NCBI GenBank assembly: GCA_023429995.1
Contig: JAEZCE010000053.1
Location: 1-35,835, forward strand
DNA length: 35,835 nt
Direction of reading: 5' to 3'
Origin: Bacillota bacterium
GTDB lineage: Bacteria > Bacillota > UBA4882 > UBA8346
Position 1 is the first letter of the stretch. The number at the start of each line of letters is the position of its first letter. The notes below the pieces were generated by a model. That model was not told the DNA's origin. It ran no database searches and saw only the letters and a list, made by a program, of their open reading frames with translations. Positions 16,354-23,384 of the stretch are shown piece after piece. The position numbers and the translations under genes are program-made.

Positions 16354-17259
16354 ATGCGTACCACTAAAATCATCTTGCTTTTGCTTTTACTCTTATTGAC
16401 AGTATCATTTCCGGCTTACGCCAGTGTTTCAGCGGGTCTGGAATGGCGCTATCGCGATGATAATCATAACTATTCGCTGGATGCTTTGAAAGTTGATTTG
16501 GATCTCACTGAACACTGGGCTTTCCAAGGAAGTTATAATCAAGAAAATAAAGATTTAGCCGCTGATTTTCTCTATAAAACAAAAGTCGGTTCAAGAATTG
16601 AACCTTACCTGGGGATTGGTATTCGGGATTTGTTACAAAAATCCGATAAGGAACTTTCAGTGGGAGAAAAAATGGAAATGGTTGCCGGTGTGGCATTGAA
16701 TGTAAGCCCGAATCCAAAAACCGGGATATTTTTGAATGTGGAGGTTAAGGCGGTTCCGAATACCGCTTTTCATGACTCCAATCCTGATATATTAAAACCC
16801 ACTATCAGTTTAGCTCTTAATTACCGGATTCCAAGTTTCCCCTTTCCCAAGCGCAGTTCAAAGATGAAGCCCCCTTCCAACCTTGATAAAGAGGATTTTG
16901 AGTTATTGGCCCGAGTTGTGACCGCCGAAGCGGGGGATGAACCCTTCGAAGGTCAAGTCGCCGTGGCGGCAGTCGTTTTGAACCGGGTAGGCAGCGGGGA
17001 GTTTCCGGGGACCATTCGCGGAGTAATTTATCAAACCAACCAATTTAAGTGTTTACCGAAACTCAATACCACCATTCCCACCGATTCTTGTTATCAGGCG
17101 ACAATTGCCGCTTTAAACGGACAAGATCCTTCTCGTGGCGCTTTGTTTTATTATAATCCAAGACTCAGCTCACCCCAAGGGTTAGCCTACTTCCGATCTG
17201 CAAAATTGAGAGTGACTACCAGAATCGGCAATCACATCTTTTTGACCAAAGGATGGTGA
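16354..17259 (+). CDS. Exported SleB-type cell wall hydrolase with N-terminal beta-barrel-like domain
   Basis: A 301-residue protein with a signal peptide (residues 1-23, cut near AYA-S). Residues 24-160 form alternating beta strands with aromatic ends, such as VSAGLEWRYRD, WAFQGSYNQE, EPYLGIGIRDL and AGVALNVSP, ending in PTISLALNYRI: this looks like a small outer-membrane barrel. Residues about 178-300 are a Hydrolase_2/SleB domain, known as a spore-cortex lytic transglycosylase, with Glu192 in VVTAEAGDEPFEGQ as the predicted catalytic residue, the AVVLNRV helix and a FYYNP motif. Classical SleB instead has an N-terminal peptidoglycan-binding domain. The start has GGAGG nine bases upstream. 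It stands alone between divergent and convergent neighbours. Confidence 0.85.
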   Translation: MRTTKIILLLLLLLLTVSFPAYASVSAGLEWRYRDDNHNYSLDALKVDLDLTEHWAFQGSYNQENKDLAADFLYKTKVGSRIEPYLGIGIRDLLQKSDKELSVGEKMEMVAGVALNVSPNPKTGIFLNVEVKAVPNTAFHDSNPDILKPTISLALNYRIPSFPFPKRSSKMKPPSNLDKEDFELLARVVTAEAGDEPFEGQVAVAAVVLNRVGSGEFPGTIRGVIYQTNQFKCLPKLNTTIPTDSCYQATIAALNGQDPSRGALFYYNPRLSSPQGLAYFRSAKLRVTTRIGNHIFLTKGW

Positions 17260-17334
17260 TCTTTTTCATCAGCGTCAATGATTTTTTCAATGATTCCAGC
17301 AAAGTCCCGGAAACCCGGAGCTTTTTTCAAACAG

Positions 17335-17374
17335 AAAAAGGCTGTTGCAAAATATTTTTATTTCCACAACAGCC
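17335..17374 (-). terminator. Bidirectional terminator between the SleB-like gene and abfA
   Basis: GGCTGTTG (17340-17347) pairs perfectly with CAACAGCC (17367-17374). On the minus strand it is followed by TTTTT (abfA side, 30 bases after that stop); on the plus strand by CGCTTTTATT. It therefore probably ends both convergent genes. Confidence 0.75.
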
Positions 17375-17407
17375 CGCTTTTATTACACCTTAGACTTTAA
17401 ATAAACT

Positions 17408-18901
17408 TTAATTTTTTTCAAAGCGCAACACATTCCAGGAAAGCTTCGGCAACATAACTTTCAGGACTCCGCTTTGATCCGCCGAAATTTTAGCGTTTCT
17501 CGGTATTACTTTATCCGGTTCTTCAAAGGTGTTTTTACCATACAAGTCAGGACCATCGATAACTAAATGTTCGACCAGGCGTAAACCGTCAAAAGATCTC
17601 ATGTCCAAACTAAATTCCACATCTTCCTGTTGATCACAATTTAAAACAAATACCGTCGCAGTCCCGTCCTCTTCATTATAGGTCGCGGCCGTCTGAACCA
17701 GCGGGACTGACCCGTAAGATTCGGTTTCAATTTTCGGGGTATTCACCAGGGTCTTCAGCGCCTTGCCTCTTCCATAAAGGGAAAGTTGCTGGAATGGATA
17801 GAATATTGCTTGTTTGATAACTCCGCCGCCTTTTTGAGTGAATATGGGAGCAATAACATTAACCAGTTGCGCCAAACAGGCCATTTTAACCCGATCCGCG
17901 TTGTTCAGCAACGTACAAAGCATGCCACCGAAAACCAAGGCATCCAGCAGCGAGTAGATATCCTCCAGAATTGGTGGAGCCACTTCCCACGGGAAACGGG
18001 TCTGTTTTTTGATATACCATACATTCCACTCGTCAAATGAAACCTTAAGTTTCTTTTTACTGCGGGTCTTAGCCTTAACATAATCAGCGGCGGCCACGAC
18101 GGTTTTAATAAAATCATCCATATCGGCAAATGAAGCTAAAAAATCAGTGACGCTGCCTTCGTTTTCATAGTAGCGATGCATCGATAAGTAATCCACATGC
18201 TCGTAAGTATGTTCCAGGACAATCCGGTCCCATTCCGGATAAGTCGGCATGGCCGGTGAAGAGCTTCCGCAGGCCACCAGTTCAATGGTGGGATCAACCC
18301 ATTTCATGATTTTAGCGGTTTCCAGCGCTTTTTTCCCGTATTCCTCAGCCGAAAGACCACAGGTTTGCCATGGTCCATCCATTTCATTGCCCAGGCACCA
18401 TACTTTAATATTATGGGGATCAGGGTGGCCGTTTGTTCTTCGCAAATCGCTATAATAAGTTCCGGATGGATGATTGCAATATTCAATCATATATCCGGCA
18501 TTTTGCGGTGTGCCGGTGCCCAAATTAACCGCTGCCATTACCTCAACGCCCGCCTTCTTACTCCAATCGACAAATTCATCGATTCCCACTTCATTGGTTT
18601 CAATGGATTGCCATGCATAATCCAGCCGCTTAGGCCGGTTTTCTTTGGAGCCGATACCATCCAGCCAATTGTAACCGGAAACAAAATTCCCTCCCGGATA
18701 TCTTACAATCGGAACCCTCAGAGATTTCACCAAATCCAAAACATCTTTTCTAAATCCCTGTTCATCGGCTAAAGGATGGCCCGGTTCATAAATACCGGTG
18801 TAAACCGCGCGCCCTAAGTGTTCAATAAACGAACCGAATAATTTAGGATCAACTTCTCCGATTACATAGTCTTTGTCGATTGTACATTTTACCGATTTCA
18901 T
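17408..18901 (-). CDS. abfA: Alpha-L-arabinofuranosidase, GH51
   Basis: A 497-residue glycoside hydrolase that removes alpha-L-arabinofuranosyl residues from arabinan, arabinoxylan or their oligosaccharides with retention. The TIM barrel shows the family signatures GSFIEHLGRAVYTGIYEPGH, VRYPGGNFVSGYNW and, at the catalytic sites, CLGNEMDGPWQ (acid/base Glu173) and SFDEWNVWY (nucleophile Glu291); a C-terminal beta domain follows. No signal peptide is present, so it is intracellular and acts on imported oligosaccharides. Length matches the family (about 500). GGGGGG lies 6 bases before the ATG. It follows the lacI-type gene by 131 bases with no terminator, so both probably share the promoter at 20.16-20.19 kb. 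Confidence 0.95.
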   Translation of the reverse strand: MKSVKCTIDKDYVIGEVDPKLFGSFIEHLGRAVYTGIYEPGHPLADEQGFRKDVLDLVKSLRVPIVRYPGGNFVSGYNWLDGIGSKENRPKRLDYAWQSIETNEVGIDEFVDWSKKAGVEVMAAVNLGTGTPQNAGYMIEYCNHPSGTYYSDLRRTNGHPDPHNIKVWCLGNEMDGPWQTCGLSAEEYGKKALETAKIMKWVDPTIELVACGSSSPAMPTYPEWDRIVLEHTYEHVDYLSMHRYYENEGSVTDFLASFADMDDFIKTVVAAADYVKAKTRSKKKLKVSFDEWNVWYIKKQTRFPWEVAPPILEDIYSLLDALVFGGMLCTLLNNADRVKMACLAQLVNVIAPIFTQKGGGVIKQAIFYPFQQLSLYGRGKALKTLVNTPKIETESYGSVPLVQTAATYNEEDGTATVFVLNCDQQEDVEFSLDMRSFDGLRLVEHLVIDGPDLYGKNTFEEPDKVIPRNAKISADQSGVLKVMLPKLSWNVLRFEKN

Positions 18902-18958
18902 TTTATACCCCCCTTTGATTAATGCTTTTGCGAAATGATAAAAACCCTGAACTTTTTC

Positions 18959-18976
18959 TTACATTCGATTCCTCCT
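18959..18976 (-). promoter_or_regulatory. Strong ribosome binding site in front of a start-stop codon pair (ATG TAA)
   Basis: In the gap between lacI and abfA the minus strand reads AGGAGGAATCGAATGTAA: a perfect Shine-Dalgarno, ideal spacing, then a start codon directly followed by a stop. It lies 58 bases upstream of the abfA start. It may hold ribosomes to stabilise or regulate the abfA part of the message, or may be the decayed start of a lost gene. Confidence 0.4.
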
Positions 18977-19032
18977 ATCTGTTTTATAAAATTTCCCTAA
19001 AAAAGCTCCTGCCGGAAAATGGATTATTCATC

Positions 19033-20037
19033 TCATAAAGCCCGGGAATGTGTTGAGGCCCGCTCAATCAGCTTCGGTTCCAAAACAACCTGAGTCGTTT
19101 TCTTCTTACCGTATTTAATCTTGGTGAGAAGAATTTTTACAGCTTGAGCACCCATTTCAAACTTAGGAATATCAATCGTCGTTAAAGACGGCTGTAACAA
19201 TCCGGTAAAGGGTAGGTTATCGCAACTTATGAGGGCCATATCTTCCGGAACTTTGATTCCGCAAGTGTTCAAGGCCTGTAGGACTCCAACTGCCATATCG
19301 TCGCAAAAACAAAAAATAGCACTCGGCCGCAAGCCTTCTTTAAACGCAGATATCATAACCTCCTGGGCTCTATTTTCTCCCCTGACAATACGGATTAACT
19401 CCGGATCGATAGGCATACCGTGCATTTTCAAACTATTCTCATAGCCCCGTTGTCTTAGTTCTGAGCTTGAATTGGAAAATGAATTCAAAAACATGATCCG
19501 CCGATAGCCTTTTACAATAAGATGCTCCGTGGCAATTCGTCCTACTTCTTGATCATCACATACGACATAATCCGTATCAATACCCGCCATATGTCTGGCA
19601 ATAAAAACAAAAGGAGTATTATGTTCTTGCAGCAATGCGAAGCTTTCAAAATCACTCTGGACCGGGGCAATAATCAAACCATCGACCCGCCGGCGGATAA
19701 GAAGTTCAATCGCTGACCGTTCAGCCCCTGCATCTTCATGGGAGTTACACAAAACAATGGTATAACCTTCTTTAGCCAAAGCCGTTTCGATCCCAGTCAC
19801 AACGGCGGCATAAAAAGGATTCTGAATACTTGTTACTAAAACCCCAATGGTTTTGGTTGTACCGGAAAGGAGACCTCGGGCAAGGGGATTAGGGGTATAG
19901 ATAAGTTGCTTTGCAACTTCCTGTACTTTCTTTCTGGTATTTTGGTCGACATCGCCCCGATTATTGAGAGCTCGCGAGGCAGTAGCCAGAGAAACTCCGG
20001 CTGTTTTGGCAACGTCTTTAAGGGTAGCGTGTTTCAT
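19033..20037 (-). CDS. LacI-family transcriptional regulator
   Basis: A 334-residue repressor of the LacI/GalR family. The N-terminal helix-turn-helix is typical: TLKDVAKTAGVSLATASRALN followed by the hinge region (PNPLARGLLSGTTKTIGVLV). The rest is a periplasmic-binding-protein-like sugar sensor with ICDNLPF- and LTTIDIP-type segments; the conserved SCDNLPFTGLLQPSLTTI stretch is visible. GAGGTACC precedes the ATG. It is followed by the GH51 arabinofuranosidase on the same strand, and its promoter is overlapped by LacI-type palindromes, so it probably represses itself and abfA until an arabinose-containing ligand arrives. The ligand is an inference from the neighbour. Confidence 0.93.
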   Translation of the reverse strand: MKHATLKDVAKTAGVSLATASRALNNRGDVDQNTRKKVQEVAKQLIYTPNPLARGLLSGTTKTIGVLVTSIQNPFYAAVVTGIETALAKEGYTIVLCNSHEDAGAERSAIELLIRRRVDGLIIAPVQSDFESFALLQEHNTPFVFIARHMAGIDTDYVVCDDQEVGRIATEHLIVKGYRRIMFLNSFSNSSSELRQRGYENSLKMHGMPIDPELIRIVRGENRAQEVMISAFKEGLRPSAIFCFCDDMAVGVLQALNTCGIKVPEDMALISCDNLPFTGLLQPSLTTIDIPKFEMGAQAVKILLTKIKYGKKKTTQVVLEPKLIERASTHSRAL

Positions 20038-20134
20038 GGTACCTCGTAACAGATTAATAATAATTTTATACCGGAAGAATGCGGAGTAATTGAATGTAAA
20101 CCATCAAAACCATCCATAGCAATATTGATTTCCG

Positions 20135-20187
20135 AAAACGTTTCCGGAAAGCTTTCCGGTTATAATAAATTCCTCTCACTCTATCAA
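20135..20187 (-). promoter_or_regulatory. lacI-abfA promoter with two LacI-type operators
   Basis: On the minus strand TTGATA (20187-20182), 17 bases, TATAAC (20164-20159). Overlapping and following the -10 box is CCGGAAAGCTTTCCGG (20144-20159), a perfect 16-base palindrome; next to it is GGAAACGTTTTC (20135-20146) with the AAACGTTT core typical of LacI/CcpA operators. Binding at either would block transcription. Confidence 0.65.
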
Positions 20188-20314
20188 ACTCCTTCTTCTT
20201 AAGAATATATATTTTAATATCAACGCGGGATATAAATTTATCTGATTATAAAGATGATTCAGCAAAGTAATAAAATCCTTTTGCCATGTGTTGCTTGAGG
20301 CCCCAACCTCTTTG

Positions 20315-20357
20315 TCTCCTCCCCGGAACGGCCTGTTTGGCCGTAACGGAGAGGAGA
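20315..20357. repeat. Long imperfect hairpin, 19-base arms
   Basis: TCTCCTCCCCGGAACGGCC (20315-20333) and GGCCGTAACGGAGAGGAGA (20339-20357) pair with three mismatches around a five-base loop; a smaller TAGGC/GCCTA hairpin follows at 20358-20379. Neither side has a T run, so it is not a plain terminator. It lies between the lacI promoter and the intron 3' end; 20188-20432 holds nothing else that I recognise. Confidence 0.6.
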
Positions 20358-20432
20358 TAGGCTAATGCTTTATGGCCTATTTTGGACTCTTTCGAGTACT
20401 TTCAGGTTTATCCCCCAACACGACTTCAAAGA

Positions 20433-20741
20433 TCGAGTAGGAGGTAGATGATTAATTCATCTACCGACCTCTCACACCACCGTACGTACCGTTCGGTATA
20501 CGGCGGTTCCTTAGTTTACACGTACTTGCCGATAGTAATCAGAGAAAAATAAATAACCGAAGTTATCCAAGATTTGGTTATTAAGTGAGCGGTTTAAGAT
20601 AGGGCTATTGGAGATTCTCCAGTAGCCTTTTCTGGTGTTTGCAAACTGCCAGGCCTTGTTCTCATCTATTCCCAGTCGCTTTAATTCGCGAAACCTTGTT
20701 CTGACTTTCTTCCATTGTTTCCAGTAAATCATTCGGATGCT
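20433..20741 (-). mobile_element. 5'-truncated group II intron remnant with domains V and VI
   Basis: Minus strand: the end of the maturase gene, its stop codon at 20511, then domain V (about 20475-20509), in which ACCGCCGTATACC pairs with GGTACGTACGGTGGT, then domain VI (GGTAGATGA/TCATCTACC around 20442-20464) and the 3' end CTACTCGAT at 20432-20440. The short domain V and the ORF ending right before it fit a IIC-type bacterial intron. The 5' side is cut off at about 20741, only 22 bases from the stop of the MATE gene. The remnant is immobile but could have served as the source or sibling of the copy at 2.7-3.0 kb. Confidence 0.8.
20511..20741 (-). pseudogene. Group II intron maturase, C-terminal 75 residues
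   Basis: The frame encodes WKQWKKVRTRFRELKRLGI, AWQFANTRKGYWRIS and then SPILNRSLNNQILDNFGYL, up to a natural stop just before domain V. This is the true C-terminus of a group II intron reverse transcriptase/maturase, with everything before the RMIYWKQW segment lost. No start signal is present. Confidence 0.85.
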
Positions 20742-20763
20742 ATATAGTTCATCCGATTTTTAG

Positions 20764-22110
20764 TCAGACTATCTGATTCCTGAAATTAAATTGCAGTCTC
20801 TGCTTCGAACGTTTTACCCATAAATAAGCAATGATAAATGTAATCCCTTCTGTTAGAGGTTCAGCCAGCCATATTCCTATATTACCCATTAAGCATGGTA
20901 AAACAAAGATAAAAATACTGATCAATATCAAACTGCGTAACATGGAAATAATGGCTGCCGTTTTGGCCTGCCCAAGGGATGTGAAGTAAGTCGCGGCGAT
21001 GATATTGTAACCGTTCATCAAAAATCCGATCGCATATAGCCTGAGCCCCAGGCTAGCCATATTTAACAACTCTTTATTATGATGGGCGAATATTCCGACA
21101 ATTTCACCGGCGGTCAAAATTACAATACCCAAAAAAACCGCTCCAGTAAAGAACACCACCTTCAAAGCGATTGATAAAAGTTCAAAAATCTTGTCCTTAT
21201 TTTTGGCGCCAAAGTGAAAACTAATTAACGGATGAATTCCAACTGCAATTCCTGTCAGGATCATGTTTTGAATGAAGGAAACATATCCGACAATTGTAAA
21301 GGCAGCTACGCCGCTCGTACCAATTCTTTTTAAAATGACCCAGTTGTATAGATAAATAGTGATCGAGAGGGAGATTTGCCCGACAAACTCAGATAAGCCG
21401 TAAAAAAGCATCTTCTTTACATCAATTATATTAAAACCGGGTCTATTAAATTCAAACAGTGATCGCTTGGAAAGAAAATAAAAAACGCCTAAAAAGAATG
21501 ATATCATTACCGACAGTCCCGAAGCTACCGCAGCTCCTTTCATGCCATATCCCGATTTCATGATCAATAAATAATCTAAAATAATATTCAGGATATTGGA
21601 AAGGATTCCAAAAACCAGAGACAGCTGCGGTTTGCCTTCAGCCCGGATAAACATGGAAAAAATCATGTTGACCATCATAAATACATAAAAGAAAGTCATG
21701 GCGCCTAAGTAATCCCGGACATAACCCACTAGGATTCCCTTGGCGTTTAACAGCCGGACAATCCCGCCCTGAAAAAGCAATAAAATCACCATTGCCAATC
21801 CATTAACAATGATACACAGCAGCAAAGCAAGGTTAAAATAATGATTGGCCTGTGACTTGTTCTGCCTCCCCAAGCTCTGGGCGCCCAAAGTAACTCCACC
21901 TACACCAATCATAATGGTTAGCGCCAATAAGATATACAACACCGGTAAAGTCAGGTTGACAGCGGCCAGTCCATTTTCTCCCATTTTCCAGCCGATGAAC
22001 ATTCCATCAACAACGGTGATAAAAGAAGTTAGAAACATGCCCAGAATACAAGGTATTGAATGACTTATGAAAGTTTTAATCATACTTTGGTCTTTTTCAG
22101 TGTTTATCAT
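20764..22110 (-). CDS. MATE-family multidrug efflux transporter
   Basis: A 448-residue membrane protein with twelve hydrophobic segments. It exports cationic drugs or metabolites in exchange for sodium or protons. Family features include the VVDGMFIGWKMGENGLAAVNLTLP start of helix pair 1-2, the duplicated two-lobe layout and a PLISFHFGAKN loop in the second half, matching the DinF/MepA-like branch. AAAGGAG precedes the ATG at 22110. The C-terminus looks complete, and a truncated intron begins 22 bases downstream. The AraC/GyrI-like regulator upstream, on the same strand, could control it, but a strong terminator lies between them, so it needs its own promoter. Confidence 0.92.
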   Translation of the reverse strand: MINTEKDQSMIKTFISHSIPCILGMFLTSFITVVDGMFIGWKMGENGLAAVNLTLPVLYILLALTIMIGVGGVTLGAQSLGRQNKSQANHYFNLALLLCIIVNGLAMVILLLFQGGIVRLLNAKGILVGYVRDYLGAMTFFYVFMMVNMIFSMFIRAEGKPQLSLVFGILSNILNIILDYLLIMKSGYGMKGAAVASGLSVMISFFLGVFYFLSKRSLFEFNRPGFNIIDVKKMLFYGLSEFVGQISLSITIYLYNWVILKRIGTSGVAAFTIVGYVSFIQNMILTGIAVGIHPLISFHFGAKNKDKIFELLSIALKVVFFTGAVFLGIVILTAGEIVGIFAHHNKELLNMASLGLRLYAIGFLMNGYNIIAATYFTSLGQAKTAAIISMLRSLILISIFIFVLPCLMGNIGIWLAEPLTEGITFIIAYLWVKRSKQRLQFNFRNQIV

Positions 22111-22382
22111 TTATATATCTCCTTTTTTTTCTTGTAAATCTGAATTTCAAATCGATTACCTCTTTATTGCTTTTTTCAATGGTTCAGTAACGTTACGCCA
22201 CGTGAATGCATTTTACAATTTCGGGCAGTAAAAAACTTCTGAATTCGTGCCTTTTCCAATTAAAAGCATTTATCGAATGACTCAAAGAAATTTTTAACCA
22301 AAAGACTTGAAACCACGCGAAATTAAAACCTAATTCTTACCCTATCGATATCCGCTTTTTCGTGCCCTTTCTTTTTTTGCGG
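22111..22382. other. Intergenic region upstream of the MATE gene
   Basis: AT-rich DNA containing the perfect palindrome GTAACGTTAC at 22187-22196 next to CCACGTGA, a plausible operator about 80 bases before the MATE start. I see no clear sigma-A promoter pair and no coding potential in either strand. Confidence 0.4.
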
Positions 22383-22485
22383 TTGTCAACGAGAGGATTA
22401 GAATATATACAACTTCCGATTTAAAAGGAGGACAAAGGCAAAAAATAAACCGCCGAGGTAACGGTTACCCGGCGGTTCTTTATGT
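22383..22485 (+). ncRNA. Candidate small RNA with promoter and terminator but no reading frame
   Basis: TTGTCA (22383-22388), 17 bases, TATACA (22406-22411) form a plus-strand promoter. About 12 bases after the predicted start of transcription is AAAGGAGG (22424-22431), a perfect Shine-Dalgarno with no start codon in reach, and 18 bases later the strong hairpin at 22449-22478 with TTCTTT. The predicted transcript is only 65-70 bases. It could be a small regulatory RNA or a degenerate leader; no known RNA family is recognised. Confidence 0.3.
22441..22478 (-). terminator. Terminator of the AraC-type gene
   Basis: AACCGCCG-A-GGTAA pairs with TTACC-CGGCGGTT (22449-22478) with one bulged A and a three-base loop. 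On the minus strand it is followed by TATTTTTT, 20 bases after the stop codon at 22499. It can also end plus-strand transcripts. Confidence 0.8.
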
Positions 22486-22498
22486 ATTGGCATTCATT

Positions 22499-23362
22499 TT
22501 ATCTTATTATAATGGGAACACAGATATCCAGGTGCATTTTACCTTCATCATCCATCCTGGAATGATATATTTCCAAGCAGAACTGATCATTTAAATCGTA
22601 TTGACAAAAAGGGAGCCACAAAGCAAAGATTTCATGATAACTCTTATTGAGATTTTCCAGCCCGTCATAAAATTCGTAACAGGCGTAGGTTCCCGGTCTA
22701 ATTTTCAAGACATTGACACTATTCACTTTTTCTACTTTGAGGCACATGTCATAGATGCACCGATTTTCATTGGCAACTAACGGATCGTCATAGGATATTC
22801 CAATAAACCTAGTGCCCTTATCAAAAACATATTTTAAGGACATTTCCCGACAAAACCCTTCCCAGGCAGGACTCAAACCCTTATAATAATTTCCGATGAA
22901 GCGTTGATATTCCAAAATCATCCCTTCGATAGGCCGGATGGACATCCTGGCGTCAATCGCCCCAAAAAAATCTTCCTGTTTCCTCACTTTTTTAATATGT
23001 TCCACGATTGTCCGGTAAGTGTCCTTCAACGGCAAATCGTATGTTTTTCGAAACTCAGATGCATTTACGCCAAAATATTCTTTAAAGGCCGAGGCGAAAT
23101 TGGAAGGGCTATAACCAACTTCCAAAGCGATTTCAGTAATGGCTCGCCGGGTGGAGCGAAGTTTAAAGGCCGCACATTCCAGTTTGATTCGTTTGATAAA
23201 GGAATAGATACTCTCATTGACAACGGATTTAAATATCCGGTTAAAATAATACTTTGAAAAGCAGCAATGAGTGGCGATATCTTCCACGGTCAAGTTTCGG
23301 TCGAGATTTTGATAAATATAATTAATGGCTTGATTGATTCTTAAAATATAATCATTCTCCAT
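22499..23362 (-). CDS. AraC-family regulator with GyrI-like effector domain
   Basis: A 287-residue regulator. The first 110 residues carry the two AraC helix-turn-helix motifs (LTVEDIATHCCFSKYYFNRIFK and ITEIALEVGYSPSNFASAFKEYFG). Residues about 130-287 resemble the GyrI/Rob/BmrR effector-binding fold (MSIRPIEGMIL start, YDDP, and a G-TYACYEFYDG segment), which binds hydrophobic cationic ligands. This layout (HTH first, GyrI second) resembles Rob/TetD and drug-sensing regulators. AGAGGCGTT precedes the ATG at 23362. Its downstream neighbour on the same strand is a MATE pump, the expected kind of target. It starts 22 bases after the M32 carboxypeptidase stop, so it might be cotranscribed with that gene. 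Confidence 0.92.
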   Translation of the reverse strand: MENDYILRINQAINYIYQNLDRNLTVEDIATHCCFSKYYFNRIFKSVVNESIYSFIKRIKLECAAFKLRSTRRAITEIALEVGYSPSNFASAFKEYFGVNASEFRKTYDLPLKDTYRTIVEHIKKVRKQEDFFGAIDARMSIRPIEGMILEYQRFIGNYYKGLSPAWEGFCREMSLKYVFDKGTRFIGISYDDPLVANENRCIYDMCLKVEKVNSVNVLKIRPGTYACYEFYDGLENLNKSYHEIFALWLPFCQYDLNDQFCLEIYHSRMDDEGKMHLDICVPIIIR

Positions 23363-23384
23363 AACGCCTCTGGTAGCTTACTAT

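Noticed and set aside
17300..17325. CCGG/CCGG with following T run as a separate terminator of the SleB-like gene
   Set aside because: The stem has only four pairs; the hairpin at 17340-17374 is a much better candidate.
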